Positions 35,735 through 45,900 are shown, numbered from the stretch's first letter. The stretch is 64,000 nucleotides of DNA from MSPOR6 sp964652195 (GCA_964652195.1 CAZZBB010000002.1:1-64000); one strand, 5' to 3'. The notes: generated by a model from the sequence alone, not told the origin. A program made the numbers and translations.

Positions 35735-36679
35735 ATGCAATCATTTTATAGTTTAGGATCCATACCAGAATTTTCTCAAAATTCTGTGGTTACTTTTGGT
35801 GTATTCGATGGACTACATATTGGACACCAAGATGTCCTTGATAAAGTCCGTTCGATTGCAGATACTGAAAATCTGACAAGAATTCTTTTCGGATTCTATC
35901 CACACCCATTATCATATCTTGCTCCAGAAAAATGTCCACCTGTCTTAATGTGTTTACCTAAACGGATTGATATTTTAAAGCAGCTTGGAATCGATACAAC
36001 AATCTTCGTAAACTTTGATGAGAGTATTGCTTCAATGTCACCAGACACCTTTGTTAATAACATTCTTCTTGATATGTGTCATGCAAAACACGTCGTTGTC
36101 GGTTACGCATGTCAATTTGGTAAAGACAGACAAGGAAATGCGCAGTTGTTAGAAACCATTGGAGAGCAATCTGAATTTGGTGTCTCAGTTGTACCACCAA
36201 CACAGTTAAATGGGTTACCCGTACACAGCACACGAATACGACAATCTATAGCACGAGGAGATCTTGGGTTAGCCTCACAACTATTAGGTAGGGTCTATTC
36301 TGTTAGTGGAACTATCGTTCAGGGAGATGGACGAGGTAAACAGTTAGGATTCCCAACAGCCAATATTGATACAGGTGAACAACTTTGTCCCCCGAATGGT
36401 GTGTATGCTATTCAAGCAAAATTAGAGGAACAGTGGTTGAATGGTGTTGTGAATATAGGTATTCGACCAACCTTTAATGGAACTGAATTTCAGGTAGAAA
36501 GCCACTTATTTGACTTTGACGGGATTGTCTATGGGAAAACCCTTGAGATTTTTTTCATCGAGAAAATACGCAGCGAACGTAAATTCTCAACAATACACGC
36601 CTTAAGACAGCAGATTAATAGAGATATCGTTGCTGCAGGCGAGATTCTTGACCAACAATCCCAAGTCATTACTCAATAA
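35735..36679 (+). CDS. ribF: Bifunctional riboflavin kinase/FMN adenylyltransferase
   Basis: Makes FMN and FAD from riboflavin. 314 residues: adenylyltransferase half (VTFGVFDGLHIGHQ, FYPHPLSYLAPEK, HSTRIRQSIARGDLGLA) and kinase half (GDGRGKQLGFPTANID, NGVVNIGIRPTFNG, ESHLFDFDGIVYGK). In the segment usually reading GxDFRFG it has GYACQFGKDRQGN. GGAG lies nine bases before the ATG. In many genomes truB precedes ribF; the 201-base gap from nrnA holds no gene. Confidence 0.94.
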   Translation: MQSFYSLGSIPEFSQNSVVTFGVFDGLHIGHQDVLDKVRSIADTENLTRILFGFYPHPLSYLAPEKCPPVLMCLPKRIDILKQLGIDTTIFVNFDESIASMSPDTFVNNILLDMCHAKHVVVGYACQFGKDRQGNAQLLETIGEQSEFGVSVVPPTQLNGLPVHSTRIRQSIARGDLGLASQLLGRVYSVSGTIVQGDGRGKQLGFPTANIDTGEQLCPPNGVYAIQAKLEEQWLNGVVNIGIRPTFNGTEFQVESHLFDFDGIVYGKTLEIFFIEKIRSERKFSTIHALRQQINRDIVAAGEILDQQSQVITQ

Positions 36680-36747
36680 AATCCTTCCTTTAGTTAAACT
36701 CTTTATTAGTGTAATTCAGGTTGTTAGAGCGAATTTGAAGATGTCTA

Positions 36748-37383
36748 TCAGATCCGATTTCCTGTCCAAAGAACACCTCTATGAATTACCTCTTGAAATG
36801 TTGGATTCTTAAGTACTTCCATATCATGACCCAAGGCAAAATAAAAAACTCTCCCTTTACCATACACATGATAAAAAGCCATAACGTGGGTCTCATCCTT
36901 TGTTTCGTCATAGGCAGACATAAGATGATCCGAATTATTTGGATTGTGTTTTAAATAATAGAGTTCATCCTTTACATTGAAGTCAGTTAATCCAACTGTA
37001 ATGGGATGGTCAGATTCAGTCACATTAACTGTGAAATCCATATATGGACTATGACCATTGAAGAATCCGTTGAGCATACCATGATATCCATCTGACTCTC
37101 TAAAAGATGCAGCTGCAGTGTGCAATCCAAAGAATCCACCACCAGATTCTATATATTGAAGTAATCCTGACTCTTGTTCCGATGTTAGCTCACCAACATC
37201 GGTATAAAAAAGTATAGATTGGTAGGAATTTAGTCCATTACTGAGAATATCATAGTCTTGTGAGAAATCGGCATCTACATTATCTGTTCTATTCAGCAAT
37301 TCAGTTAAGAACTGTCCATTACCATCATGATCATGATAGATCCCTTCAGTCCCGACAAAAACAAGAGATTTGAGATTATCCAT
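36748..37383 (-). CDS. ThuA-like domain protein
   Basis: 211 residues, about the full ThuA-like domain: VFVGTEGIYHDH, the SQDYDILSNGLNSYQSILFY region, LLQYIESGGGFFGLHTAAAS and ELYYLKHNPN. ThuA proteins are linked to 3-keto sugar metabolism in rhizobia. GAGGAG precedes the ATG and the gene starts 11 bases after the alcohol dehydrogenase, so the two form an operon. Convergent with ribF. Confidence 0.85.
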   Translation of the reverse strand: MDNLKSLVFVGTEGIYHDHDGNGQFLTELLNRTDNVDADFSQDYDILSNGLNSYQSILFYTDVGELTSEQESGLLQYIESGGGFFGLHTAAASFRESDGYHGMLNGFFNGHSPYMDFTVNVTESDHPITVGLTDFNVKDELYYLKHNPNNSDHLMSAYDETKDETHVMAFYHVYGKGRVFYFALGHDMEVLKNPTFQEVIHRGVLWTGNRI

Positions 37384-37394
37384 ATCTAACTCCT

Positions 37395-38426
37395 CTATTC
37401 ATTTGGAAAAACAAGTACTTTCACTGAACCGTGTTCATCCCTACCTGCTGCCACTGTGAACGCTTCGTTTATTTCATCTAATTTGAATCGGTGTGTGACA
37501 AGAGGATTAGGATCCAGTTTACCAGCTGCAAGGAGATCAATAGCGATTTGGAATTCTGTTCTACCACCATGTCTACCATAACAGAAGGACCAAATCACAG
37601 CTAATTCTCGACTCCGAGCAAACCGATCAGAGAATGTAAGTGGTGAACGATGTCCTCCAACCATACATACACGACCACGTTTTGCTGCTATCTCTGTAGC
37701 CTGTTCTAATGTATTCGCAACTCCACCAACTGCTTCAAAGACGATATCTGCCCCACGTCCGTCACTCCATTCCATGACTGCTTCAACAGCATTTATTTTA
37801 TCAACATTTATCGGGACAGCACCTACAGCTTCATTGGCAATTGACAATGGGTTATCTGGTTTCCCTAACATAGCGATGGATGATGCACCGGCAGTATCAG
37901 CTACTTGAGCAATGGTCATGCCAACTGGACCGCTACCAATAATAGCGACACGATCTCCAGGAGATACCATTGCTCTGTTCACTGCATGGACAGCAACAGC
38001 ATATACCTCTGCCAACGCTCCACCTTCAACGGAAACAGAGTTGGGTAAAGAATATACATTTGTAGTTCTGGTCACCATAAATTCTGCGAAGCCACCACCA
38101 GCATGACGAAGATTAACACAAATGTTATAGTAACCGTTGTAGCATTCCGGACAATTGTTACATGGAGAAATAGGTTCAACAGCAACCCGTTCTCCGGATT
38201 TATAATCAGAAACGTCTTTACCAATGTCAATTATATGACCTGCTAACTCATGACCACCTATTCGAGGTGATTGTGGTTTTTCAGGTTGATGATGATATCC
38301 GTGAAGATCACTTCCACAAATACCCGCGGCATCTACTTTCACCAATACTTGCTCATTATCAGGTATTGGATCAGGTACAGTCTCAACTCGAATATCTTTT
38401 CCACCATAAAATTGTGCAGCCTTCAT
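37395..38426 (-). CDS. Zinc-dependent alcohol/polyol dehydrogenase
   Basis: 343 residues from ATG 38426 (MKAAQFYGGKDIRVET), chosen because GGAG lies nine bases upstream; the open frame goes back to 38483. Catalytic-zinc residues are in AGICGSDLHGYHH and GGHELAGHI; structural zinc Cys are in CNNCPECYNGYYNIC. NAD-binding GSGPVGM follows. The class is that of sorbitol, threonine or glycerol-type dehydrogenases; the exact substrate is not readable. First gene of an operon with ThuA. Confidence 0.9.
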   Translation of the reverse strand: MKAAQFYGGKDIRVETVPDPIPDNEQVLVKVDAAGICGSDLHGYHHQPEKPQSPRIGGHELAGHIIDIGKDVSDYKSGERVAVEPISPCNNCPECYNGYYNICVNLRHAGGGFAEFMVTRTTNVYSLPNSVSVEGGALAEVYAVAVHAVNRAMVSPGDRVAIIGSGPVGMTIAQVADTAGASSIAMLGKPDNPLSIANEAVGAVPINVDKINAVEAVMEWSDGRGADIVFEAVGGVANTLEQATEIAAKRGRVCMVGGHRSPLTFSDRFARSRELAVIWSFCYGRHGGRTEFQIAIDLLAAGKLDPNPLVTHRFKLDEINEAFTVAAGRDEHGSVKVLVFPNE

Positions 38427-38595
38427 TATCATCTCCACTATGCAATTAGGATTTAAAATAACAGAGTCATTATGACATGTCAATTGGTTTTCATATTCAT
38501 AATACTACTTGTTGAATGAATATTACTACATAATATCATCTCAATCATAAAAACAGAATTGCATCAAATGAATAAGGAAAAATAAATAGATAAGA

Positions 38596-39198
38596 CTATT
38601 GATTAGCTTTAATATACTTCCAACCATCAACAAATACAGGAAACCCTCGGATCAGACACACAGCAACTGTGGCATATGCACATATAATCGTAACAATGGT
38701 AAATGTCGAAAGGATAGATATATTTGGATAATATAGTTTAAGAAAAGTCAAAGTAGGTAGGAGAACGAAAGTGAGTAATTTTATGCCACCATAAAAGCCA
38801 CGTGAGAATCTTGAACTTGTCAAAGCACGTGTCCATGGAATTGTCATCATTTCAAAGGGAGTCTTGTCATCTTGCATCGCCATACTTCGCACACTATCAG
38901 TCAGTAATCCCCGCGTTATCACAATAATTGGCATCCAAAATGGAATTATATCAGTAACAACTGAAAAATATATCCAGAATACTATTTCCACTATCCTGTC
39001 AGCTGCGATATCAAATACAGCACCAAATGCCGATGTTTCGTTTCGCCTACGGGCGACTATTCCATCAACTGAATCAAGATAAAAAATAATTATGATTGTT
39101 ACAATACAAGCAATATCAATATAAGGATGTTGATTGAAAACAGCGATGACAACAAACGTTATCAATAGACGGAAAAGTGTAATGGCATTTGCTGCCAT
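38596..39198 (-). CDS. CDP-alcohol phosphatidyltransferase family membrane protein
   Basis: 200 residues from the second Met (GGAG nine bases upstream). The CDP-OH-P motif D-S-V-D-G-I-V-A-R, with Gly and two later Asp (AFGAVFDIAADR), is intact, so it should transfer a phosphatidyl group to an alcohol such as glycerol phosphate or inositol. Four or five hydrophobic segments. It is divergent from the oxidoreductase at 39464. Which alcohol is used is unknown; PgsA-type is the default guess. Confidence 0.82.
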   Translation of the reverse strand: MAANAITLFRLLITFVVIAVFNQHPYIDIACIVTIIIIFYLDSVDGIVARRRNETSAFGAVFDIAADRIVEIVFWIYFSVVTDIIPFWMPIIVITRGLLTDSVRSMAMQDDKTPFEMMTIPWTRALTSSRFSRGFYGGIKLLTFVLLPTLTFLKLYYPNISILSTFTIVTIICAYATVAVCLIRGFPVFVDGWKYIKANQ

Positions 39199-39401
39199 GA
39201 TGTTTATCTCCAATTCAATTTCAGCATTAAATTATCTGATAAATTAAAATTTGTTTAACAACCAGAAGTAAATAATACTGGTGGAAGTCATAGACAAATT
39301 CTGACAATAATCACTTATCATTGGGAATTTTAGCAGAATTGTTATTGAATAGCAAGGTCATTTACGTTCAGCGAAACCTTTAAGGTGGATATGGAAATTC
39401 C

Positions 39402-39430
39402 TTGATTGCAAAGTTCAATTAGGATAAAAT
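39402..39430 (+). promoter_or_regulatory. Sigma70-like promoter of the sulfatase/PhyH block
   Basis: TTGATT (39402-39407), 17-base spacer, TAAAAT (39425-39430), 33 bases before the oxidoreductase start. The best-placed promoter match I see in the window. Confidence 0.55.
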
Positions 39431-39463
39431 CTATTGGATAACATAGTTATTGAGGAGATGATA

Positions 39464-40522
39464 ATGCGAACAGTCAAATTAGGTTTAATAGGTGCTGGTG
39501 GTATTTCAGGAGCACATTGTAGGACACTTGCCGAAATTGAAGGTGCAGAGATAATTGCAGCAGCGGATTTGGTTCCTGCAAATTTAGAAAGAGCTAAGGA
39601 AACATGGGAAATAAAACACACTTTTGAAGATTATAATGAAATGCTGAAAATGGACGAGATCGAGGCAGTGTATGTTTGCACTCCAACAGGCGTTCATGCG
39701 GCACCAACTGTTGCCTCATTAAATGCTGGTAAGCATGTGTTCTGTGAAAAACCGATGGAAGCCACACTTGAAGGCGCTGAAGCCATGTGGCGTGCTTCTG
39801 TGGAAAACGATAAAATCCTGATGATAGGTTTAAAACTTCGTTATTCGCCACAAGTTATCAAAGCAAAAGAGATTGTAGATGCAGGTACTCTTGGTGACAT
39901 CTATTATGCCGAAACAGTCGCAGATCGTCGACGTGGCAATCCCGGTGGCAGTTTTATTCGTAAGGCAACAGCTGGACTGGGTGCTTCAGCAGACATAGGC
40001 GTTTATGCACTCGATACTGCTCTCTATTTAATGGGACATCCTAAACCTGTAGCAGTGTCAGGAATTACCTCTAACTACCTAAGTCTACATAATACTTGGA
40101 ATGAGTCCCTCAAAGAAACTGAAGTAGAAGATTTTGGAGTGGGATGGGTTGTTTTTGATAACGGGGCACGATTAGTATTCAAGACATGTTGGTGTATGAA
40201 TATGGATTCATTGGGTGGAACAATTTTTCTTGGTAAAAAAGCAGGATTACGAATCGGGATTGGTGAAGTCCGTGGTCCACAAGATGGTGTCCGTGTCTAT
40301 GGTGATAAAGATGGTGAAATCCATGATGAAACTTACACTGAGTTTGAATCGGTAAACGTGTTCCACGAAGAGGATAGTGCATTTATTGAGGCTGTGATTG
40401 AAGGTAAACCTTCACCTATAGATCCCTATGAAATTATGTTGACAAACGTAATTATCCAAGGTGTTATTGATTCTTCAGAAGCAGGTGGACGTGAAGTAGC
40501 AGTAACAGTACCATCACTATAG
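39464..40522 (+). CDS. Gfo/Idh/MocA family oxidoreductase
   Basis: 352 residues from ATG 39464 (GGAG nine bases upstream). VKLGLIGAGGISGAHC is the Rossmann turn, HVFCEKPMEATLEG the EKP motif and ADIGVYALDTALYLMG the central His/Asp region. Probably oxidises a sugar or cyclitol with NAD(P). First gene of a same-strand series with two sulfatases, PhyH and a lactonase, so a role in the same catabolic route is likely (inference). Confidence 0.87.
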   Translation: MRTVKLGLIGAGGISGAHCRTLAEIEGAEIIAAADLVPANLERAKETWEIKHTFEDYNEMLKMDEIEAVYVCTPTGVHAAPTVASLNAGKHVFCEKPMEATLEGAEAMWRASVENDKILMIGLKLRYSPQVIKAKEIVDAGTLGDIYYAETVADRRRGNPGGSFIRKATAGLGASADIGVYALDTALYLMGHPKPVAVSGITSNYLSLHNTWNESLKETEVEDFGVGWVVFDNGARLVFKTCWCMNMDSLGGTIFLGKKAGLRIGIGEVRGPQDGVRVYGDKDGEIHDETYTEFESVNVFHEEDSAFIEAVIEGKPSPIDPYEIMLTNVIIQGVIDSSEAGGREVAVTVPSL

Positions 40523-40596
40523 TAATTACTAAACTTATCTATATGAATTTGAAACATTGATTAAAATTTATTAGAGTACGACACTCTTGATATGTC

Positions 40597-42069
40597 ATGG
40601 ATAAACAAAACCTTCCAAACATAGTTTTCATTATGGCAGACGATATGGGTTATGGTGACGTTGGATGCTATAACCCAGATTCGAAAATACCTACCCCTAA
40701 TATGGATCAGCTTGCCCAAGAAGGGATTCGATGTACAGACGCGCATTCTCCATCTGCTGTCTGTACACCCACACGATATGGAGTATTGACCGGTAGATAT
40801 TGTTGGCGTAGTCGATTAAAAAGAGGAGTACTTTATGGATACGAACCCCCTTTAATCGAAGCTAATCGTTTGACGGTTGCTGGTCTACTGAAAGATGTGG
40901 GGTACAATACTGCATGTGTGGGAAAATGGCATTTAGGTCTTGGTTTCTCTACAAAACCTGGTTACGATTTTGATTTCAATGCTCCTCTACCATGGTCAAT
41001 TGCCGGTCGTGAGTTAGAAGAAAATATAGACTTTTCTGCACCGTTGACTGGTGGACCAATTGATCTTTGCTTTGATTATTTCTACGGAAATTCAGGATGT
41101 CCAACATGCCAACCACCTTATGGCTTCATTGAAGATAATCGTTTTGTTGAAATTCCAAGCCACTACCATGAAGTTCCAGAATTTACCAGTCGCCCAGGAA
41201 TGATGACCCCAGATTGGGAGCATAAAAACGCTGACCCAATTATCGCAGAAAAAGCGGTTGAGTATATTGAGACACAAGTCGAATCAGATGATCCATTTTT
41301 CCTATATTTAACTCCCTCTGCACCACATGAACCTTGTACAGAAGAGGTAGTTCCAGAATTTGCACGTGGACAGAGTGATGCTGGACCACGCGGTGATCTT
41401 GTCTGGTTAGTAGACTGGATGGTAGGTGAGGTGATGAAAACTTTAGATAGGACTGGTAAAACAGACAATACATTGATATTTGTTACAAGTGATAATGGAG
41501 CATTACCTGGTGATCGTATTCAAGGTGATAATAGTTCAATGCCGTATAACTTGTATGATCACAAATCCTGTGGAGATTGGCGTGGCTATAAAGCACATAT
41601 TTGGGAAGGGGGACATCGTGAACCGTTGATTGCAAGATGGCCAGGTGTTATTGAAGCAAATACAGAAACTGACGGGTTGATTTGTCTAACTGACCTTATG
41701 GCAACATGCGCGGCAATAGTGGGAACTGATGTCCCGATTGATGCTGGACAGGACAGTTGTAATATCCTACCCAATCTACTGGGAAAACATCCTGAAGAAT
41801 CTATCCGGCAGGCAATTGTACACCATTCAAGTAACGGTGTGTTCTCCATTAGACATAATGAGTGGAAGTTGATTCTGGAAACACCAGGTTCGGGAGGATG
41901 GCCTCCCCCACGAGGTGAAGGACCAAAGCCGGGAACACCTGGACAACTGTACCATATATTTGATGATCCTGGGGAAACTGACAATCTTTGGGAAACATAT
42001 CCTATAAAAGTAGAAGAATTAACCTCTTTACTTGAAAAGTTTCAACATCAAGGACACAGCAGACTATAA
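40597..42069 (+). CDS. Formylglycine-type sulfatase
   Basis: 490 residues, no signal peptide. The formylglycine motif is C56-T-P-T-R60 (AVCTPTRYGVLTGRY), metal Asp pair in IMADDMGYGD, VGKWHLG follows, and TSDNGALPGD is the later metal site. Needs formylglycine-generating enzyme from elsewhere. Cytoplasmic unless exported by another route. It precedes PhyH by 11 bases, so the two are cotranscribed. Substrate is probably a sulfated sugar or alkyl sulfate. Confidence 0.9.
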   Translation: MDKQNLPNIVFIMADDMGYGDVGCYNPDSKIPTPNMDQLAQEGIRCTDAHSPSAVCTPTRYGVLTGRYCWRSRLKRGVLYGYEPPLIEANRLTVAGLLKDVGYNTACVGKWHLGLGFSTKPGYDFDFNAPLPWSIAGRELEENIDFSAPLTGGPIDLCFDYFYGNSGCPTCQPPYGFIEDNRFVEIPSHYHEVPEFTSRPGMMTPDWEHKNADPIIAEKAVEYIETQVESDDPFFLYLTPSAPHEPCTEEVVPEFARGQSDAGPRGDLVWLVDWMVGEVMKTLDRTGKTDNTLIFVTSDNGALPGDRIQGDNSSMPYNLYDHKSCGDWRGYKAHIWEGGHREPLIARWPGVIEANTETDGLICLTDLMATCAAIVGTDVPIDAGQDSCNILPNLLGKHPEESIRQAIVHHSSNGVFSIRHNEWKLILETPGSGGWPPPRGEGPKPGTPGQLYHIFDDPGETDNLWETYPIKVEELTSLLEKFQHQGHSRL

Positions 42070-42080
42070 GGATACCTAAA

Positions 42081-42911
42081 ATGGCTAATACCGATTCACT
42101 GTTCCGTATATCTGAACCCTCTCCTGGAGATATTAATTCATTTCATAACGATGGATATATTGCGTATCCAGATGTATTTACAGACGATGGTAGAGAAGGT
42201 TTGATTGAAGAGATTACACACCATTTTGAACCAACGCGTGAATATATTGAAACCTTAAATAATGGTGAACAACCAGAACGAGCCTATTTTATTCGTCCAT
42301 GGAATGAACGTCGGAAATATAGTGATCAACTGATTGATGATCCGTTTATTACAACATTGCTAAGTGCTACTATTAATAATTCATATCACTTTTGTCACTC
42401 TGCATTAAATATAGCACCCCGTGGGATTGGACCCATCGGATACCATCAAGACCATCATCATTGGAAACATGAGAATCCTGTTAACCATGCTGAACGTGAT
42501 AACTACTATATACAGATACTATACTACCCTAATGGATTTAGTAGAGGTGATAGAAACCTAAAAGTAATTGCGGGGAGTCACCTAGTCGCGCCAACACAGG
42601 AAGCCACCCCTGAACGAATGCTTGCTGGTGAGTTTGACGAAGAAGCAGGATGCAAATTGGAAGAGAGACGACTTGACTTACCACCCGGTAGTATGGTTTA
42701 TATTAACGCTCGTATTTTTCATGCAGTTGAATCGAAACCTATTAATTCCTCCCAACTATTTCGTATCTTCGTCATAGATATTTTTAAGGAAATAGGACCA
42801 CCACATCGTTATACCCAAGAAATCCCTACCGAATGGATGGAAAATGCCACACCAGAGCGTAAGAAATTATTTGATAGAGAAGGTTATACCGAAGGGTGCT
42901 GGACTCCATAA
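42081..42911 (+). CDS. PhyH-family Fe(II)/2-oxoglutarate dioxygenase
   Basis: 276 residues. The iron-binding HxD is H122-Q-D124 in GYHQDHHHWKH, with unusual surrounding His residues. Later NLKVIAGSHLV and MVYINARIFHAVESK give the second His, followed by SSQLFRIFVIDI. AAGGAT lies before the ATG. Sits between two sulfatase genes. A 2-oxoglutarate dioxygenase (AtsK) is known to cleave alkyl sulfates in Pseudomonas, so an oxidative role on the same compound is plausible. Confidence 0.82.
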   Translation: MANTDSLFRISEPSPGDINSFHNDGYIAYPDVFTDDGREGLIEEITHHFEPTREYIETLNNGEQPERAYFIRPWNERRKYSDQLIDDPFITTLLSATINNSYHFCHSALNIAPRGIGPIGYHQDHHHWKHENPVNHAERDNYYIQILYYPNGFSRGDRNLKVIAGSHLVAPTQEATPERMLAGEFDEEAGCKLEERRLDLPPGSMVYINARIFHAVESKPINSSQLFRIFVIDIFKEIGPPHRYTQEIPTEWMENATPERKKLFDREGYTEGCWTP

Positions 42912-43013
42912 TAGATTAAGAGAATATCTTGTAGATAATATATCCATTCAGAGTCATACCCTAAATACAGGGGACTAACGCCTATTGGTGAATCAACATA
43001 GTAAGGAATATAC

Positions 43014-44627
43014 ATGTCCACATCTAAGACTCAAGATCGACCGAATATCTTATGGATTTCGTTAGAGGATACAACACCAAGATTTGGCTGTTATGGTGAT
43101 TCTATTGCTCGTACTCCGAATATAGATGCACTTGCCGCCGGTGGTTGTCGGTATCCAAATGCTTTTTCAACAGCCGGTGTCTGTGCACCGAGCCGTTCCG
43201 CTATCATAACCGGGATGTATCAAACCTCTATTGGTACACACCATATGCGGACAGCACATACAAATAAACATACTCCGGATATGCCTACACCCTATTCGGC
43301 TGTACCTCCCCCTTATGTGAAAACCTTTACAGAATACCTTAGAGGTGCAGGTTATTATTGTAGCAATAATAGTAAGACTGATTACCAATTCACTCCACCT
43401 GTGACTGCATGGGATGACTGTAGCAACGAAGGTCATTGGCGGAATCGTAAAAGTGATCAGTCTTTCTTCTCTGTTTTCAATCCAACTGTTACACACGAAA
43501 GTGGTATGTGGGAACGTAACAACAGACCTTTGACAACTAATCCTGATGATGTAGAATTGCCTCCATACTTGCCGGATACACGAAGATCCCGTGAAGCGTT
43601 GGCACGACACTATGATAATCTTGCAATCGCAGATGCACGAGTAGGTGAGTTATTGGGTGAATTAGAAGAAGATGGTCTTACAGAAAATACAATTGTATTC
43701 TTGTGGAGTGACCATGGAGAAGGACTACCACGGGGTAAACGATGGCCTTATGATGCTGGAATTCGTATTCCTTTGATAGTTCAATGGAATGGTGAAGTAC
43801 GTGCTGGTAGTGTCAATGAACAATTAGTCAGTTTAATTGACCTTGGACCTACAGTTCTATCGTTATGTGGAGTGGAAGCACCACAACATTTACAAGGACA
43901 ACCATTTCTGGGACCAGATAAGGATGAACGGGATTATATCTTTGCTACAAGGGATCGGTACGATGAATCCTATGATATGATTCGTGCTGTACGCGATAAG
44001 AAGTATAAATATATCCGAAATTACTATCCAGATAAACCGTATCTGCTTTGGATTCCTTACCGAAATCGTCATCCTATAATGCAGGAAATGTGGCGACTAT
44101 ATGCCGAAGGTAAACTGGAGGGAGACCAATCTGTCATGTTTCAATATCCGCGTCCTACTGAAGAACTATATGATGTAGAAAACGACAAATATGAACTGAA
44201 TAATTTGGCAGAGGATACGACACATATAGGTGTGCTTAACCGGATGCGGAACACTCTGGCAGAATGGCAATCTGACTTCGGTGATTTGGGGAGTGTTTCC
44301 GAAGAACAGATGGTTTCACAATGGTATCCTAACGGAATACAACCACAAACTGCATCCCCTATTTTTATACCGATAAACGCTACCAACCCAGGCATGGAAA
44401 CTACACAAGAGTCAGGGGAGTGGGAAGACCCTCTTCTCTTACAACTGCATTGTTCAACACATGGGGCATCCATAGCTTATACTACTGAGGATGACGATGA
44501 TGCAAGATGGCAGTTGTATACCGAACCATTGCGTTTATCTAAAGGTGAAACAACGATAAGGACAAAGGCAATACGAATAGGGTATAAAGAGAGTGAAGAA
44601 AATTCACTCAGTTTTACAGTTATATAA
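43014..44627 (+). CDS. Formylglycine-type sulfatase with C-terminal CHB_HEX-like domain
   Basis: 537 residues. C57-A-P-S-R61 (GVCAPSRSAIITGMY) is the formylglycine motif; LWSDHGEGLPRGKRW holds a later metal site. The metal-binding start reads SLEDTTPRFG, with Glu-Asp instead of Asp-Asp. The last 65 residues (from QLHCSTHGASIAYTTE to LSFTVI) resemble the chitobiase/beta-hexosaminidase C-terminal domain, a possible carbohydrate-binding part, suggesting a sulfated glycan as substrate. AAGGAAT precedes the ATG. No signal peptide is evident. Confidence 0.88.
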   Translation: MSTSKTQDRPNILWISLEDTTPRFGCYGDSIARTPNIDALAAGGCRYPNAFSTAGVCAPSRSAIITGMYQTSIGTHHMRTAHTNKHTPDMPTPYSAVPPPYVKTFTEYLRGAGYYCSNNSKTDYQFTPPVTAWDDCSNEGHWRNRKSDQSFFSVFNPTVTHESGMWERNNRPLTTNPDDVELPPYLPDTRRSREALARHYDNLAIADARVGELLGELEEDGLTENTIVFLWSDHGEGLPRGKRWPYDAGIRIPLIVQWNGEVRAGSVNEQLVSLIDLGPTVLSLCGVEAPQHLQGQPFLGPDKDERDYIFATRDRYDESYDMIRAVRDKKYKYIRNYYPDKPYLLWIPYRNRHPIMQEMWRLYAEGKLEGDQSVMFQYPRPTEELYDVENDKYELNNLAEDTTHIGVLNRMRNTLAEWQSDFGDLGSVSEEQMVSQWYPNGIQPQTASPIFIPINATNPGMETTQESGEWEDPLLLQLHCSTHGASIAYTTEDDDDARWQLYTEPLRLSKGETTIRTKAIRIGYKESEENSLSFTVI

Positions 44628-44710
44628 GGAATTTGCTGTTAATTCAAAATGTTTCAGAGTAATATTACCATATATATATTTTGGTTTTCATATAAGGAGA
44701 ATACATACAA

Positions 44711-45805
44711 ATGGCTCAAGAGAAGAATGACAAATATTATGTATACGTTGGCACCTATACACATGGGGATAGTGAAGGTATTTATGTATATGAATTAGAT
44801 AACGAGACCGGTGCTTTAGAATATTCCAGTAAGATTACTGGAGTAGATAACCCTTCATTTCTGGATTTACACCCCAGTGGTCGCTATCTATTCTCAGTGA
44901 ATGAGATTGGAGATTATGAAGGTAAGGCAAGTGGTGCTGTTACAGCATTTTACATCCACGATAATACTGGGGAACTAAGCTTCCTTAACCAACAAGCAAC
45001 AGGTGGAGGAGCCCCGTGTCATGTGAGTGTAGATGATACTGGTAAATATCTACTTGTCGCTAACTATGGTGGCGGGAGTGTTGCTGCTTTTCCAATTGGA
45101 AAAGATGGTAGATTAGATGAAGTTTCCTGTTTTGTCCAACATTATGGTTCCAGTGTGAATGAAAGTCGCCAATCTGCACCCCATGCTCATGCGATTATGA
45201 TTGATGGCAGTAACCAATATGCTTTTTCTCCTGATCTTGGACTTGATAAAATTCTCATCTATAAGATTGACTTAGACAGTGGTAAGCTGATACCTAATGT
45301 ACAACCTTGGGTACGCGTTCATCCAGGTGCTGGTCCACGTCATCTTGATTTTCATCCAAATGGCAATTTTGCTTATGTAATTAATGAATTAGATTCATCA
45401 TTCACTGCTTTCCGTTATGATGAAGATTCAGGATCACTCACAGAAATCCAAACTCTTTCTACACTTCCAGGTGACTTTGACGGCACAAGCCATTGTGCTG
45501 ATATTCACGTCCATCCATCCGGTAAATTCTTATATGGATCAAATCGTGGACATGATAGTATCGCTATATGTACAATTGATGAAGATACAGGTATGTTGGA
45601 CTACATCGGATGTGAATCTACGCAGGGACAGACGCCGCGTAATTTTGGACTGAATCCCGATGGAACACTTCTCTTGGCGGCGAACCAACAAACAAACAAC
45701 ATTGTTTCATTTGCGGTTGATGAAGAAACGGGATTGTTAACTGAGACAGGAAATGTCACTGAAGTCCCATCACCAGTCTGTTTAAAAATGCTACCAATCA
45801 GTTAG
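44711..45805 (+). CDS. Lactonase family (6-phosphogluconolactonase-like, YbhE type) propeller
   Basis: 364 residues of a seven-bladed propeller: YYVYVGTYTHGDSEGIYVYE, PSFLDLHPSGRYLFSVNE, CHVSVDDTGKYLLVANYGGG, HAHAIMIDGSNQYAFSPDLG and GSNRGHDSIAI follow the lactonase (Pgl/YbhE) pattern. It would open a sugar lactone, the expected next step after an NAD-dependent sugar oxidation. AAGGAGA precedes the ATG. Last gene of the sulfatase/PhyH series. Confidence 0.88.
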   Translation: MAQEKNDKYYVYVGTYTHGDSEGIYVYELDNETGALEYSSKITGVDNPSFLDLHPSGRYLFSVNEIGDYEGKASGAVTAFYIHDNTGELSFLNQQATGGGAPCHVSVDDTGKYLLVANYGGGSVAAFPIGKDGRLDEVSCFVQHYGSSVNESRQSAPHAHAIMIDGSNQYAFSPDLGLDKILIYKIDLDSGKLIPNVQPWVRVHPGAGPRHLDFHPNGNFAYVINELDSSFTAFRYDEDSGSLTEIQTLSTLPGDFDGTSHCADIHVHPSGKFLYGSNRGHDSIAICTIDEDTGMLDYIGCESTQGQTPRNFGLNPDGTLLLAANQQTNNIVSFAVDEETGLLTETGNVTEVPSPVCLKMLPIS

Positions 45806-45853
45806 TATACACATTTAGTTTGTGGAATTGTCTCTATAAAAATTTTAACTATG

Positions 45854-45891
45854 AGGAAATACAGATAGCAATCTCAGTATCTGTACTTCCT
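45854..45891. terminator. Hairpin terminator between convergent genes
   Basis: AGGAAATACAGATA pairs with TATCTGTACTTCCT (13 of 14) around a loop of about ten bases. It separates the lactonase gene from the minus-strand DUF3223 gene and could serve both. Confidence 0.65.
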
Positions 45892-45900
45892 TCTTAATCT

